NCBI RefSeq assembly: GCF_014725735.1
Contig: NZ_CP061368.1
Coordinates: 1,813,225 to 1,877,224 of the forward strand
DNA length: 64,000 bases
Origin: Wenzhouxiangella sp. AB-CW3
GTDB lineage: Bacteria; Pseudomonadota; Gammaproteobacteria; Xanthomonadales; Wenzhouxiangellaceae
Reading direction: 5' to 3'
Shown in pieces: positions 51,686 to 61,032 of this stretch (position 1 is the first letter of the stretch; the number at the start of each line of letters is the position of its first letter). Position numbers and translations under genes: made by a program. Below the pieces are notes generated by a model. It did no database searches. It saw nothing but the letters and a program-made list of their open reading frames with translations, and was not told the DNA's origin.

Positions 51686-53017
51686 TCAGAAACTCAGCGA
51701 AAGCCCTGCAAACACGCGATCGTTATCTCGGTATGGCCATAGCATGGCCTCTTCCGAGCCGGCGCCATACCGAATGAATCCGGCAAAGACCCCCAGCTCA
51801 TCGCGTACTGCATAATCGAGTCTCATCCGGATCATTGAACCCGAACCCGATGTCCAGTACTGGTAGGCGAGACTCGCCACAAGATCGTCATTGAGCATCT
51901 CGTACTCGATACTTGCTGCTGCCCTGATGTTTGAGGCGCCTTCTGATCCGGATGCACCGGATGGGCTGATGCGCGAGCCCAGCAGTTCAATATCCAGGGT
52001 CAGGTTCGAGATGCCGGTATAGCGTCCACCCACCATCAGCTCATGGGCCTGCCCGTCGCGAACGGCATGATGGCTGGCATCATCACTGAATGCATACTCC
52101 GATTTCAGGAGCCAGTCGCCAAATACCCGATTGACACTGGCGCCCAGAATGGTAGCCCGTGAATAGTCCAGTACCAGCCGGCCTTCTGGCTGATGGGCCG
52201 GCACGGCGAGCCGGCTGTGCAGGCGGGAAGCGAACAGCCCGATGTCTCCCCACGGGCGAGACCAGAACAGTCGGGCGGCCAGATCGGGATTCGAGAGACT
52301 GATATCGGGCCGTTCTTTGTCAATCTGATCGGGGTGAAATTGACTGGGGTGAAATTGACCGGGATGAAGTGGATCGGGTAGCCCACGCTGCCCGATATAG
52401 GGATCGAAATCACCGTGCGGTTCATCGTAGCGATTGGACCGGAACTCATGCAGAACGACCACATCAAGCCCGCTACGGGCCTGGTAGTGGCTGAGTCGTG
52501 TTGCCGCCACGGGCACCAGGGTCTCGCGCAACTCGGCCAGTCCGAACACGCGCTCATCCACCGGATTGATCCGATCGGCCAACTGAAAGAAGGAAGACTC
52601 GCCCAGGGAAACCCGCTGCCGCCCGGTCTTGATATTCAACGAAGGCGTGATGCCCCACTCGACATAGCTCTGATCCACTTCCAGACGGGTGGTGTCCTGC
52701 AACTCGGCATCATGACTGGCCCGAGCGGCAAGCTGAACGCTCACATCGCTGCTCGGGCGATACCTCGCCTCCAGTTGCAGATCGTGACGACGTGAAGCCA
52801 TTCCCGCCCCATCCCGACGAAACGGGAAGGCATCGGGGGGATCGGCCAGCGCATAGTGAAAGCGCTGTGTGAGCCTGCCCGAAAAGCCCCAGATCCGGCT
52901 GGACTCCGAGTCGGATCGGGCCGGCTCGGCCTCGATTTTCTCGAAGAAGTCCTGGGCTGACACCGTACCGGCCCAGAACAACAGCAGCACGGGCAGGCCG
53001 AGTCGATAGCGTCTCAT
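51686..53017 (-). CDS. Outer membrane beta-barrel protein
   Basis: This 443-residue protein has a signal peptide (GLPVLLLFWAGTVSAQ) and many alternating strands of the outer-membrane type, for example HDLQLEARYRPSSDVSVQLA. It ends in a phenylalanine (DRVFAGLSLSF), the usual barrel insertion signal. A short repeat HPGQ-FHPSQ-FHPDQ occurs near the middle in a probable extracellular loop. Its ATG overlaps the TGA of the LolA-like gene (ATGA). In many proteobacteria a barrel of this kind sits with an MMPL pump and a LolA-like protein; the three probably form one export system. Confidence 0.82.
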   Translation of the reverse strand: MRRYRLGLPVLLLFWAGTVSAQDFFEKIEAEPARSDSESSRIWGFSGRLTQRFHYALADPPDAFPFRRDGAGMASRRHDLQLEARYRPSSDVSVQLAARASHDAELQDTTRLEVDQSYVEWGITPSLNIKTGRQRVSLGESSFFQLADRINPVDERVFGLAELRETLVPVAATRLSHYQARSGLDVVVLHEFRSNRYDEPHGDFDPYIGQRGLPDPLHPGQFHPSQFHPDQIDKERPDISLSNPDLAARLFWSRPWGDIGLFASRLHSRLAVPAHQPEGRLVLDYSRATILGASVNRVFGDWLLKSEYAFSDDASHHAVRDGQAHELMVGGRYTGISNLTLDIELLGSRISPSGASGSEGASNIRAAASIEYEMLNDDLVASLAYQYWTSGSGSMIRMRLDYAVRDELGVFAGFIRYGAGSEEAMLWPYRDNDRVFAGLSLSF

Positions 53018-53832
53018 TCAGCCGCCCGCTCCAACCCATGGGTTGTGAACGCGTTGTCGGGGATATCGAGATTGATGGTGGCATCACCACGCAGAATCAC
53101 GGTGGAATGGACCCGGCTGTCGTTGCGGGTCATGACCATCTGCTCTCTGGCCGACAGCCACACACCATCGATTATTTCGAAGTCGAACTGGCTGTAGTAT
53201 TTGATCCATCCTTCGTTCTTCATCCAGTACTTCGCCCGGACCACCACGTCTTTTTCCGTATCCACCCAGTACTGGATTCTCTGATAGCCGTACTTGTCCA
53301 CTATGTCTCTGTCGCGGGGAACGGCAATGACCACCATCTCATCATCGTTGCCGGCCTCCCGGTCCACTTCGTAGTCGAAATCCTCGACCTCCAGGCCTTC
53401 CAGATCGCCATAGGTGAAGTCCGTGCCGAGAAAATAGTCCGCGCGGTTGGCGGTGGTCAGTCGCGTCACCCGGCCCAGGTCAGGCAGGTAGAGCCAGGAC
53501 TCGTTATCGCGCGCCGGGTCGTCCCAGTCATAGGTCAGAATGCCGATGCCGCGCAGTCGCGACGGTGCGGTGACATAGGTCAGCGTGCGCTCGTCATCAC
53601 CAAACATCTTTCCCAGCATTCTCAGACTGCGACGCCTTTCCCTGCCCCGGTCGTCGGTCAGCAGCAGATCGACCTCCATGGACCAGGTCTCCCCGCGATA
53701 GCGGTTATCGACATCGGTCATGATGCGTCGGCCCTCGTCATCTTCAGCATGAGCGGGCAAGCTGAACACAAGGCCCGTCGCAATCAGCGGAGCCATCAGG
53801 GCCATCAGGATCATTGTTCTTGCGGTCAACAT
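53014..53832 (-). CDS. LolA-like outer membrane lipoprotein-sorting protein
   Basis: This 272-residue periplasmic protein has a signal peptide (MILMALMAPLIATGLVFSLP). Its fold resembles LolA: the segments GRRIMTDVDNRYRGETWSME, DWDDPARDNESWLYLPDLGR and IQYWVDTEKDVVVRAKYWMK are typical of the outer-membrane lipoprotein-sorting family found with MMPL pumps. It may carry a hydrophobic cargo between the pump and the barrel. It starts 24 bases after the pump gene, and its stop overlaps the barrel gene start. Confidence 0.88.
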   Translation of the reverse strand: MLTARTMILMALMAPLIATGLVFSLPAHAEDDEGRRIMTDVDNRYRGETWSMEVDLLLTDDRGRERRRSLRMLGKMFGDDERTLTYVTAPSRLRGIGILTYDWDDPARDNESWLYLPDLGRVTRLTTANRADYFLGTDFTYGDLEGLEVEDFDYEVDREAGNDDEMVVIAVPRDRDIVDKYGYQRIQYWVDTEKDVVVRAKYWMKNEGWIKYYSQFDFEIIDGVWLSAREQMVMTRNDSRVHSTVILRGDATINLDIPDNAFTTHGLERAAE

Positions 53833-53856
53833 GAGGTTCCTCGATGAGTTGTACTG

Positions 53857-56271
53857 TCAGAATCTGGATCTACCCGCACGAATCGACATCAGTGCAGGAA
53901 TGACGAAGAGGTCGAACAACAGGGCCAGCACAATGGTGAAGGCCAGCAAGACCCCGAAACTCTGAAGCGCCGACATCATCGACAGGGAAAACAGGGAAAA
54001 GCCGCCGGCAAGAACCAGGGTGGTCATCAGCAGCAAGGGCGCGATCACCCGGACTGTTTCATTCACGGCACGCTCCAGCGAGAGGTTTTCCTGCACCATT
54101 CGATTGCGGACGCCGTTGATCAGATGGACGGTATCGTCCACCGCCAGTCCGAGCGCGATGCCCCCCAGCAGCACGGTAATCAGATTGATGTCCATGCCGG
54201 TGTAGCCCATGACCGCCAGCGCCAGGTAGATCACGATGAAGTTGGGAATGATGGCCAGCACACCGAGGCTGATGGAGCGCCAGAGCACGATCAGCATCAG
54301 CGTGATGCTGATGGCGGCAAACAGATAGCTGTCGCTCATGCTTTCTATCAGATCGATCGTGCCCGTCGCCACCAGGTCCACGGTGCCGGTGACGGTCACC
54401 TCCCCATAATCGGAGAAAATCTCCGTGGCCATCGTTTCAATCGTCTCGCGCAGGGGCACCATGTCGCGCCCGTCGGCATAAGCCAGCCGCAGCGTGATTC
54501 TGGCAGTGGAATAGTCCCGGTCGACCAACCGGGTGATTTCCCTGGGGCCGGCGCTTTCATAAAGAACAAACTGTTGATGGATCAGGTTCTGGCTGGTCGG
54601 AAGGGTCTGATTCGAACCCATGTCGGCCAACTGCGAGTGAATTCTCTCCAGCACATCCACAATCGAGGTGGCACGCCCAACCTTCACCCCGGGCGATTCG
54701 ATCGATTCGGCCTGGTCCTGAAACTGCCTGAGTGCGGACATGAACTCAGGCGTCAGAATGCCGTCTTCGCGCTGCGTGTCGACAATCACTTCCAGGGGCA
54801 CGGTCGCCTGGATCCGCTCGTCGATGGCCAGCGTGTCGACCCTGATCGGTGTGTCTTCCGGAAACCAGTTGAGAACGTCGTAGGAGAACTCGACTTTCAT
54901 CACCCCGGGCAGTGCCCCGACGATCAGCACCACGACAACGGCCATGACCTTCAGGGGATGCCTCACCCCGATGCCGGCAAACCGCCGCATCCATCGTGTC
55001 GCCCCCGGCCACAGTGTACGGGTGGCCTGATCCGATGCCGAGATGCGACCGGGCAGCAGGCGGATCAGCGCGGGCATCAGCATCAGCGTATAGACGAACA
55101 CCAGCATGATGCCGAAGGCCGCGATCCAGCCGAAATCCGCAATCGGCTTCATGCGCGCCACGGTGAAGGCGAGAAATCCGGCTGCCGTGGTCAGGCTGGT
55201 GAACAGCACCGCCATGCCACTATGGGCAACGGAGTTCATGATGGCTTCGCGCGTGTCGACGCCGTTTCGCCTTTCGACATAAAACAACCCGAACAGGTGC
55301 ACGGCATCGAGTACGCCGGCCATGAGCAGCAGTGCCGGCAGGGCCTGAGTGACCGGGGTGAACGGCAGGCCGGCCCATCCCATCAGACCCAGCGTGCTGG
55401 TCACCGCCAGAGCAATGACGGCCACCGGAATAGCCACCGCGGTTACCCGCCTGAACAGCACGTACAGAGCCAGGGCAATGGTCAGGAATGCCGCGGACAT
55501 GAGAATGCCGACATCGTGATGGATCGCGTCGTGATACAATTTGTCCAGCAATGGCCCGCCTGCCGCCTTCACCTGCAGGCCCTGTTCCTTGTGCTCGGCC
55601 ACGATCGCCTGGATCGTGCCGGCGAATTCGTTGAGCTGGACACTGTTCAGCCCCCGCTGTCCGGCACCATGACTGGGCGCCTCCTCGAGCACAGTCGACT
55701 CGGGACTAAAAAAGTCCCGTGGCTCCGAACGGGAAGAATCCTCGGTGGGCTGGACCAGCGCGCGCACCACGAGCAACACCATCGAGCCGTCACTCGACAC
55801 CAGCGTATCCCGATACAGGGAAGCGGAGACAATCTCGTTCCACCGTGCGGCATCCAGCCGACCTTCTCTCGGCCACAGCTCACCGACATCGCCGACATGC
55901 AGGCTCTCGCCCTCGCCGGAGGCCATCCAATCGGCATTGACCAGGCTGGTGACATCATCCAGCCAGGGCACCCGATCTTCCAGATCGCGATGCAATTGCT
56001 CCAGCGTGGCCATGAAGTCGGCTGAAGCGGCCTTATCGGTGGTCACTGCCACCATCACCAGGTCATTACGACCGAACTGCTGCTGGAACGCCCGGTAGGC
56101 CTGCAATGTCGGATCATGGCGCTGAAACAGGGCTTCGTTACTGGAATCCATCTCCAATCGCACCAGCCCCATGCCCATGGCAAGCGACAGCCCCAGCACC
56201 AGGATCAGCGTGGAGACAGGATGGTCATGGGCCCAGATGGCCGTGGTGGGCAACCAGCGTTTCACGGTCAT
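53857..56271 (-). CDS. MMPL/RND-family transporter
   Basis: This 804-residue protein has the RND layout in two similar halves. One N-terminal helix and a periplasmic loop precede a group of five helices (for example VAVIALAVTSTLGLMGWAGL), then the pattern repeats. The second half has LGGIALGLAVDDTVHLINGV, the conserved MMPL segment with acidic residues in helix 4. MMPL proteins move lipids or other hydrophobic compounds using the proton gradient. It is the first gene of an operon with the LolA-like and barrel genes, and is divergent from an AraC-type regulator. Confidence 0.92.
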   Translation of the reverse strand: MTVKRWLPTTAIWAHDHPVSTLILVLGLSLAMGMGLVRLEMDSSNEALFQRHDPTLQAYRAFQQQFGRNDLVMVAVTTDKAASADFMATLEQLHRDLEDRVPWLDDVTSLVNADWMASGEGESLHVGDVGELWPREGRLDAARWNEIVSASLYRDTLVSSDGSMVLLVVRALVQPTEDSSRSEPRDFFSPESTVLEEAPSHGAGQRGLNSVQLNEFAGTIQAIVAEHKEQGLQVKAAGGPLLDKLYHDAIHHDVGILMSAAFLTIALALYVLFRRVTAVAIPVAVIALAVTSTLGLMGWAGLPFTPVTQALPALLLMAGVLDAVHLFGLFYVERRNGVDTREAIMNSVAHSGMAVLFTSLTTAAGFLAFTVARMKPIADFGWIAAFGIMLVFVYTLMLMPALIRLLPGRISASDQATRTLWPGATRWMRRFAGIGVRHPLKVMAVVVVLIVGALPGVMKVEFSYDVLNWFPEDTPIRVDTLAIDERIQATVPLEVIVDTQREDGILTPEFMSALRQFQDQAESIESPGVKVGRATSIVDVLERIHSQLADMGSNQTLPTSQNLIHQQFVLYESAGPREITRLVDRDYSTARITLRLAYADGRDMVPLRETIETMATEIFSDYGEVTVTGTVDLVATGTIDLIESMSDSYLFAAISITLMLIVLWRSISLGVLAIIPNFIVIYLALAVMGYTGMDINLITVLLGGIALGLAVDDTVHLINGVRNRMVQENLSLERAVNETVRVIAPLLLMTTLVLAGGFSLFSLSMMSALQSFGVLLAFTIVLALLFDLFVIPALMSIRAGRSRF

Positions 56272-56412
56272 GGATTGGCGTCATCAGCACTCGGGATGGG
56301 TGAATCAGACTACCGAGGCCTCACCGGTAAAGATTGATATCGTGCGGCCGAAAATTGATAATTCACGAACCTGACATCACGAACCCGATACCCCGAACCC
56401 GATGGAACCCAC

Positions 56413-57474
56413 ATGACTGGCAAACCGGCCACAGACCCGGCGATCTCCACCCGACCCGACGACTTAGAGGCAGCCTATCGCCGTTCCGCCCTGCAGATCA
56501 TCAGCGCCTATCACCACTTTGTGCGACACGGTACACAGCCCCCCGGAGAGCTACACCCGAGCCGCGACGTCGGGCACTCGGAGATCAATGCAGCCGGTAT
56601 CTGGAAACACGCACTTGAAATCGGCCAGGACGAGCACCTCGGTCTTCGGGCGGGCGTGGCGCTGGCGCAGCACATCAGCAGCGACTTCCTGGCCACCGTG
56701 GCAGTTAACAGCATGAGTGTGGGCGAGGCGCTGGAGAATCTGTGCCGGTACCACGCCCTGTATTCCAGCCCCCCTCACCCCGAATTCGAGAAGCTTGGTG
56801 ATGGCGCACGGGTCACCCTGCAGATGCCGGCCGGAGAGCCAGGCGGGGAATCAGACGGAGAGATCGACAGGGATGTCCATCGACACATGAGCGAATCTCT
56901 GTTCGCGGCCATCGTCACGACACTTTCGACCGTCTGCAGGCAAGGGGTATATCCAACCCGGGTCCGGTTTTCCTGGCCCGCGCCGGACGATACCGCTCGC
57001 CATCAGGCTATCTTCAGGGCAACGCCGCAATTCGCCGCAAACGACTGCTCGATGGCATTCTCCGCCAGCACACTCAAGACCACCATTCCATTCGCCGACC
57101 CTTCCCTGCTGTCCACACTGACCGGCCATGCCGACCGCCGGCTGGATGCCGTTCGACAAAACGAATCGTGGGGGGATCGGGTCCGGTCAGTGGTATCCCA
57201 AAGCGCACCGTCCGTCGACATCCGGGCCGTTGCCGCCAGCCTTTGCATTGGCCCGAGAACCCTTCAGCAAAGACTGCAATCCGAAGGCACCACGTTCCAG
57301 AACATCATTCGCGACGTCAAGCTGACAATGGCCAGGCAATTGATGACCGACGGTGCTCTGCCGTTGGCGGAGATTGCCCTGCTGTTGGGTTATTCAGAGC
57401 AAAGCGCATTCAATCACGCTTTCAAGCGGTGGACTGGTTTAACGCCGAAGCAATATCGTAATCGTCAGCAATGA
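56413..57474 (+). CDS. AraC family transcriptional regulator
   Basis: This 353-residue regulator has an N-terminal ligand-binding domain of the kind found in OruR/ArgR-type AraC proteins, with HISSDFLATVAVNSMSVGEA. The C-terminal DNA-binding domain has IRAVAASLCIGPRTLQQRLQ and ALPLAEIALLLGYSEQSAFN, followed by HAFKRWTGLTPKQYR. It is transcribed away from the MMPL-LolA-barrel operon with 141 bases between, so it probably controls that operon. No clear ribosome-binding site is visible before the ATG. Confidence 0.92.
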   Translation: MTGKPATDPAISTRPDDLEAAYRRSALQIISAYHHFVRHGTQPPGELHPSRDVGHSEINAAGIWKHALEIGQDEHLGLRAGVALAQHISSDFLATVAVNSMSVGEALENLCRYHALYSSPPHPEFEKLGDGARVTLQMPAGEPGGESDGEIDRDVHRHMSESLFAAIVTTLSTVCRQGVYPTRVRFSWPAPDDTARHQAIFRATPQFAANDCSMAFSASTLKTTIPFADPSLLSTLTGHADRRLDAVRQNESWGDRVRSVVSQSAPSVDIRAVAASLCIGPRTLQQRLQSEGTTFQNIIRDVKLTMARQLMTDGALPLAEIALLLGYSEQSAFNHAFKRWTGLTPKQYRNRQQ

Positions 57475-57513
57475 CGCATTGACTGGGCTTGAGTGGAACC
57501 TCCACGTGCGAGA

Positions 57514-57604
57514 TCCCGGATATCGCCTGCGGCGATTCCGGGACGACCTGTGGGGAGTTGCTCCTCGTGGCTCCGTATGCCTCCTGCGACCATTCCGGGA
57601 CGAC
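57514..57604. repeat. Short hairpin and direct repeat (REP-like)
   Basis: The 22-base unit CCTGCGGCGATTCCGGGACG plus AC (57526-57547) recurs at 57583-57604 with three differences. The first copy is also the right half of an imperfect hairpin starting at 57514 (TCCCGGATATCGCC against GGCGATTCCGGGA). It lies between the AraC and YdcF genes. Such short GC-rich palindromes resemble REP sequences. Confidence 0.45.
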
Positions 57605-57731
57605 GGGCCGGCAATACAGTTTGGAGAGAGTTGAATGGCTATTCAGGATCCTGCGCCTGCTTTTTGGCCTTAATTCATGGATAATCCTGTAAGCCAGCAA
57701 AGGATGAGCTACTCGACTAAGGAAATCAGGC

Positions 57732-58505
57732 ATGGAGATCTTTCTTTCCAAGTTCATTCCGCTGTTTCTCTACCCCATGGGGGTACTGAGCAGCGTGCTG
57801 GTTCTTGCTGCCGTACTACTATTCCTTGGGCGGGTTAGAGCTGCCCGAGCTGTGGTGATTGTTGCGCTGGTGATTGCTTTTGGTGCAGGCAACAGTTGCG
57901 TGTCTCACAGCCTGGTGCGGAGCCTGGAGAGGGAGTACGAGTCGCTGCCGGTTGAGGTTGTTGACAAGGCGGATGTGATGATCGTTCTGGGTGGCGGCCT
58001 GGGCTTGCCCTACCCACCTAGAGAATATGCACGCCTCTCCACCGGATCTGACCGCCTGCTACATGCGTTGCGTCTGTACCAGGCCGGCAAGGCTGAACAC
58101 ATTCTGCTGACCGGGGGCAATGTGTTTCCCCAGCCGGGGCTGGAGGCCGAATCCTGGTATGCGCGGGAACTTCTGATGCTCTGGGGCGTGCCGGACTCAG
58201 CCATCCACGTGGAGGCTGACAGCCGCAACACCCTGCAGAATGCACGGTTCAGTGCCAATACAATGTCCGAGCAAGGCTGGGAACGTGCCATTCTGGTGAC
58301 CTCGGCCACGCACATGCATCGCGCGGTTCTCACTTTCCGAAGTGTTGATATTGACGTGGTGCCGGTCGCGACAGACTTCATTGCCACCGAGGGACATGAC
58401 CCGGCAATCCTTGGCTGGGTACCCACTGCCGAGGCCATGGTGGGAACCACACATGCCCTGCGTGAATACCTGGGACGACTTTGGTACCGAGTGAGGCTTT
58501 CATAG
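57732..58505 (+). CDS. YdcF/ElyC family (DUF218) protein
   Basis: This 257-residue protein has two N-terminal helices (PLFLYPMGVLSSVLVLAAVL and AAVLLFLGRVRAARAVVIVA) followed by the DUF218 domain. Domain motifs are VMIVLGGGLGLPYPP, EHILLTGGNVFPQPGLEAES, AIHVEADSRNTLQNARFSAN and AILVTSATHMHRAVLTF. In E. coli, ElyC/YcbC of this family supports cell-envelope synthesis, while YdcF binds SAM. The reaction is not established. It stands between the AraC gene and the convergent GNAT gene. Confidence 0.9.
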   Translation: MEIFLSKFIPLFLYPMGVLSSVLVLAAVLLFLGRVRAARAVVIVALVIAFGAGNSCVSHSLVRSLEREYESLPVEVVDKADVMIVLGGGLGLPYPPREYARLSTGSDRLLHALRLYQAGKAEHILLTGGNVFPQPGLEAESWYARELLMLWGVPDSAIHVEADSRNTLQNARFSANTMSEQGWERAILVTSATHMHRAVLTFRSVDIDVVPVATDFIATEGHDPAILGWVPTAEAMVGTTHALREYLGRLWYRVRLS

Positions 58506-58919
58506 CCGGGTCGATTTGATCAGCTTCATGCCAACACAGGCCGGGCCTGTGAAGGTAAACCCGTACTTTCGATACAAGTGATGAGCTTCCCCGTCAGCCA
58601 GCAAGCTGACAAACCCGGATTCTGGAACCTCTCTGTCGATATAGTCGGCAATCGCCGCTATGATCGACTTTCCCAGGCCATGTCCCTGGTGTTCAGGAAG
58701 TATCGCGATGTCTACGACCTGAAAGAATGTGCCACCATCACCGATCACGCGGCCCATGCCAACCGGCTCACCCCTGAAAAGCACCTGAACCGCAAACAAG
58801 GTATTGGGCAGTCCACGCTCGGCTGCCTCCGCGCTCATGGGGCTCAGCCCCGTGGCCTGGCGGAGATGTCTATAGGTCTCAGTGCTCGGTGTCGATTGGA
58901 TCAGTTCGTATTCACTCAT
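58500..58919 (-). CDS. GNAT family N-acetyltransferase
   Basis: This 139-residue protein has the GNAT fold. The acetyl-CoA binding motif A is DIAILPEHQGHGLGKSIIAA, preceded by the strand VGMGRVIGDGGTFFQVV and followed by YRKYGFTFTGPACVGMKLI. The substrate is unknown. It lies 2 bases after the threonine dehydratase-like gene on the same strand and its end overlaps the end of the YdcF gene by six bases. Confidence 0.92.
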   Translation of the reverse strand: MSEYELIQSTPSTETYRHLRQATGLSPMSAEAAERGLPNTLFAVQVLFRGEPVGMGRVIGDGGTFFQVVDIAILPEHQGHGLGKSIIAAIADYIDREVPESGFVSLLADGEAHHLYRKYGFTFTGPACVGMKLIKSTRL

Positions 58920-58921
58920 GT

Positions 58922-59899
58922 TCAGTCAATTGGTGTGCTGGAGGAGCGCGCTAGCACTCCTGCGAATACCTCACGGTCTACATTGCCTCCGGAAAGCACC
59001 AGTGCGACTTTTCGGCCGGCATTTCTTTCACATTCCTGCATGGCGGCGGCAGTAGCGGCAGCTCCCGCGCCTTCGCTTACATTGTGTGTACACTCGAACA
59101 GAAGCCGCATGGCTGCTGCCACTTCGTCATCGGTCACCGTGACCACGCGATGAACACCCCGCCAGATTACTTCAAGGGCGTCCGGATCGGGGACACGGCA
59201 GGCCATGCCGTCGGCAAGTCTTGTTTCTGCATCTGATTCGATAGCTGTGCCGGAGGCAAACGATTCGGCATAGGCTCGGGCATGGGCGGACACCACGCCG
59301 ACGATCTCCGTGCGCAATCCAAGCGCATCGCGTGCAGCCACCATTGCACAGATTCCCGATCCGAGACCGATAGGCACATAAATGACATCAATGTCTCGGA
59401 CCGTCTGCATCAGTTCGTAGGCATAGGTCGCCACGCCGGCCACCAGTAGCGGGTGGAAGGAACCCATCATGTGAAGGCCCCGATCGCGGGCAATCTTTGC
59501 TGCCTGCTCGCGAGCCGACTGGAAGTCTTCTCCGTGCTCGATCAGCTCGACGCCCAGGGCGCGCATGGCAGCATTCTTCTCCACGCTGTTGCCGTGAGGG
59601 GCAAGCACGGTGGCTGGAACGCCGTAATGCCGTGCAGCGAACCCCAGAGATTGACCATGGTTGCCACGAGTCGCGCTGACGACCCCGTGCCTGAGTTCAT
59701 CGGTCTTTGCAAAGTGGGCAAAGTAAACCAGCCCGCCACGAATCTTGAAAGCGCCCACCGGAGTGTGATTCTCGTGTTTAACCCACACTTCGGTTCCAAG
59801 ACGCTCGCAAAGCAGTGGCCAGCAGTACTGGGGTGTTGGCGGCATATGGGAGTAAACGATCTCCGTTGCCGCCTGGATCTCCTCTATGCCCGGATTCAT
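58922..59899 (-). CDS. Threonine dehydratase-like PLP enzyme
   Basis: This 325-residue enzyme is a fold-type II pyridoxal-phosphate protein. The PLP lysine lies in HTPVGAFKIRGGLVYF, substrate binding in VVSATRGNHGQSLGFAARHY, and the phosphate loop in YVPIGLGSGICAMVAARDAL. A GGN segment near the end (ALVLSGGNVDREVF) completes the pattern. There is no ACT regulatory domain, so it is the catabolic or related type. It might act on threonine, serine or a similar hydroxy-amino acid. The ATG at 59899 is preferred over a TTG two codons upstream. Confidence 0.9.
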   Translation of the reverse strand: MNPGIEEIQAATEIVYSHMPPTPQYCWPLLCERLGTEVWVKHENHTPVGAFKIRGGLVYFAHFAKTDELRHGVVSATRGNHGQSLGFAARHYGVPATVLAPHGNSVEKNAAMRALGVELIEHGEDFQSAREQAAKIARDRGLHMMGSFHPLLVAGVATYAYELMQTVRDIDVIYVPIGLGSGICAMVAARDALGLRTEIVGVVSAHARAYAESFASGTAIESDAETRLADGMACRVPDPDALEVIWRGVHRVVTVTDDEVAAAMRLLFECTHNVSEGAGAAATAAAMQECERNAGRKVALVLSGGNVDREVFAGVLARSSSTPID

Positions 59900-59912
59900 G
59901 AACAAAGACCCG

Positions 59913-60821
59913 TCAGGTCCGCTCGATGCGACCGTCGATCCGGCCGTTCACGACCAGGTTCACGCGCTCGTCAATGCGCAGGTTGCCGAGCACATGCGAG
60001 TCGGCGTCGACTTCAACGGTTGGCAAGTCTTCAGTGTAGTCCTCGGGCAGAGTGATGACGATATCACCGCGAACCTCGCTGCCTCCAAGAATGCGGACAC
60101 TACCGGCTTCCGGGTAAGTGCGGGCGGAGCCCAGGCCGAAAAAACCACCGCGGCGCCCGCTATGATCAATGGTGATCTCGATAGTGACATCACCGTCCAC
60201 CCGGCTGTTGTCGCGCACGATCATGTCGCCACTCAGGGTTTGCAAGCTGGTGACATGAGCACCTTGTAGCTCTATATCACCATTGCGGGTGCTGACGGGA
60301 CCACTGACTTCGCTCCCGGACTTGATGTGGATGCGCCCATTGCGGGTCCTCACTTCTTCGGTGACCCGCACATTGGAATCGACTGAAATGCTGCCATTTC
60401 GGGTTCGCACTCCGTTGTCGATGATGCTGTCACGACCGATCGAAAGGCTGCCATTGCGCGTGCCAAGACGCTCGGCATGCGTACCGTCGCCGATGGAAAT
60501 TGAGCCGTTGCGGGTACTGATCCGACCGAATTGGCCGTCACGGCCAGTGCGCACCCCACCGTTGCGGGTGGAAATATCGCTGGCAACCACCTGATCACCC
60601 AGGGAGACGCTGCCATTCCGGCTTCGCACATCGCCATCGATGCGGGCGCCATCGTCAATGGAGATCGCACTGTTTCGGGTCTCCACCGTGCCCTCGTGGT
60701 GAGCGCCCGCGGAGATATTGATGCGCTCGGATGCCTGAAGCGGCAGCGCCAGGCTCATGGACACGACAAGTGCCACCAAAAGCCCGGTAGACCCCCTGAG
60801 AATGTTCTTGATGCCTTGCAT
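59913..60821 (-). CDS. Secreted beta-helix protein with asparagine ladder
   Basis: This 302-residue protein has a signal peptide (STGLLVALVVSMSLALPLQA) and a striking repeat. The motif Thr/Ser-Arg-Asn-Gly recurs eight times, with asparagines at residues 50, 69, 87, 105, 123, 142, 161 and 180, a period of 18-19. Each turn reads like TRNGSISIGDG plus a short loop. This is the pattern of a parallel beta-helix, possibly left-handed given 18-residue coils. The final third departs from the repeat. GGAGG lies before the ATG at 60821. It is divergent from a two-component system and lies 13 bases upstream of the threonine dehydratase-like gene. Confidence 0.8.
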   Translation of the reverse strand: MQGIKNILRGSTGLLVALVVSMSLALPLQASERINISAGAHHEGTVETRNSAISIDDGARIDGDVRSRNGSVSLGDQVVASDISTRNGGVRTGRDGQFGRISTRNGSISIGDGTHAERLGTRNGSLSIGRDSIIDNGVRTRNGSISVDSNVRVTEEVRTRNGRIHIKSGSEVSGPVSTRNGDIELQGAHVTSLQTLSGDMIVRDNSRVDGDVTIEITIDHSGRRGGFFGLGSARTYPEAGSVRILGGSEVRGDIVITLPEDYTEDLPTVEVDADSHVLGNLRIDERVNLVVNGRIDGRIERT

Positions 60822-61032
60822 GCTTACCTCCTGGAACAACGGTTGATCGATCGTGACAACCATTACACCATTATTGCAAGCCCCACGCATGTGCCGCAGG
60901 TCACCCATGGCCACCGGCACCGGCAGGTTCGCCGTGTTCATGGCACCGGAATTCAGCTCAAACGGGGTGCCGGAAGTCATGACTTCCGTGTTCAGGCTTG
61001 TCCGCAGACTTTCGCGGGGGTATACAGGGATC

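Noticed and set aside
54124-56025. 633-codon plus-strand frame opposite the MMPL gene
   Set aside because: It is antisense to the transporter gene and rich in His, Gln and Arg in the way shadow frames are; no domain is visible.
59913-60821. Possible CRISPR-like repeat array
   Set aside because: The periodic 54-57 base pattern is in frame and encodes the beta-helix repeats; the DNA copies are not identical and have no true spacers.
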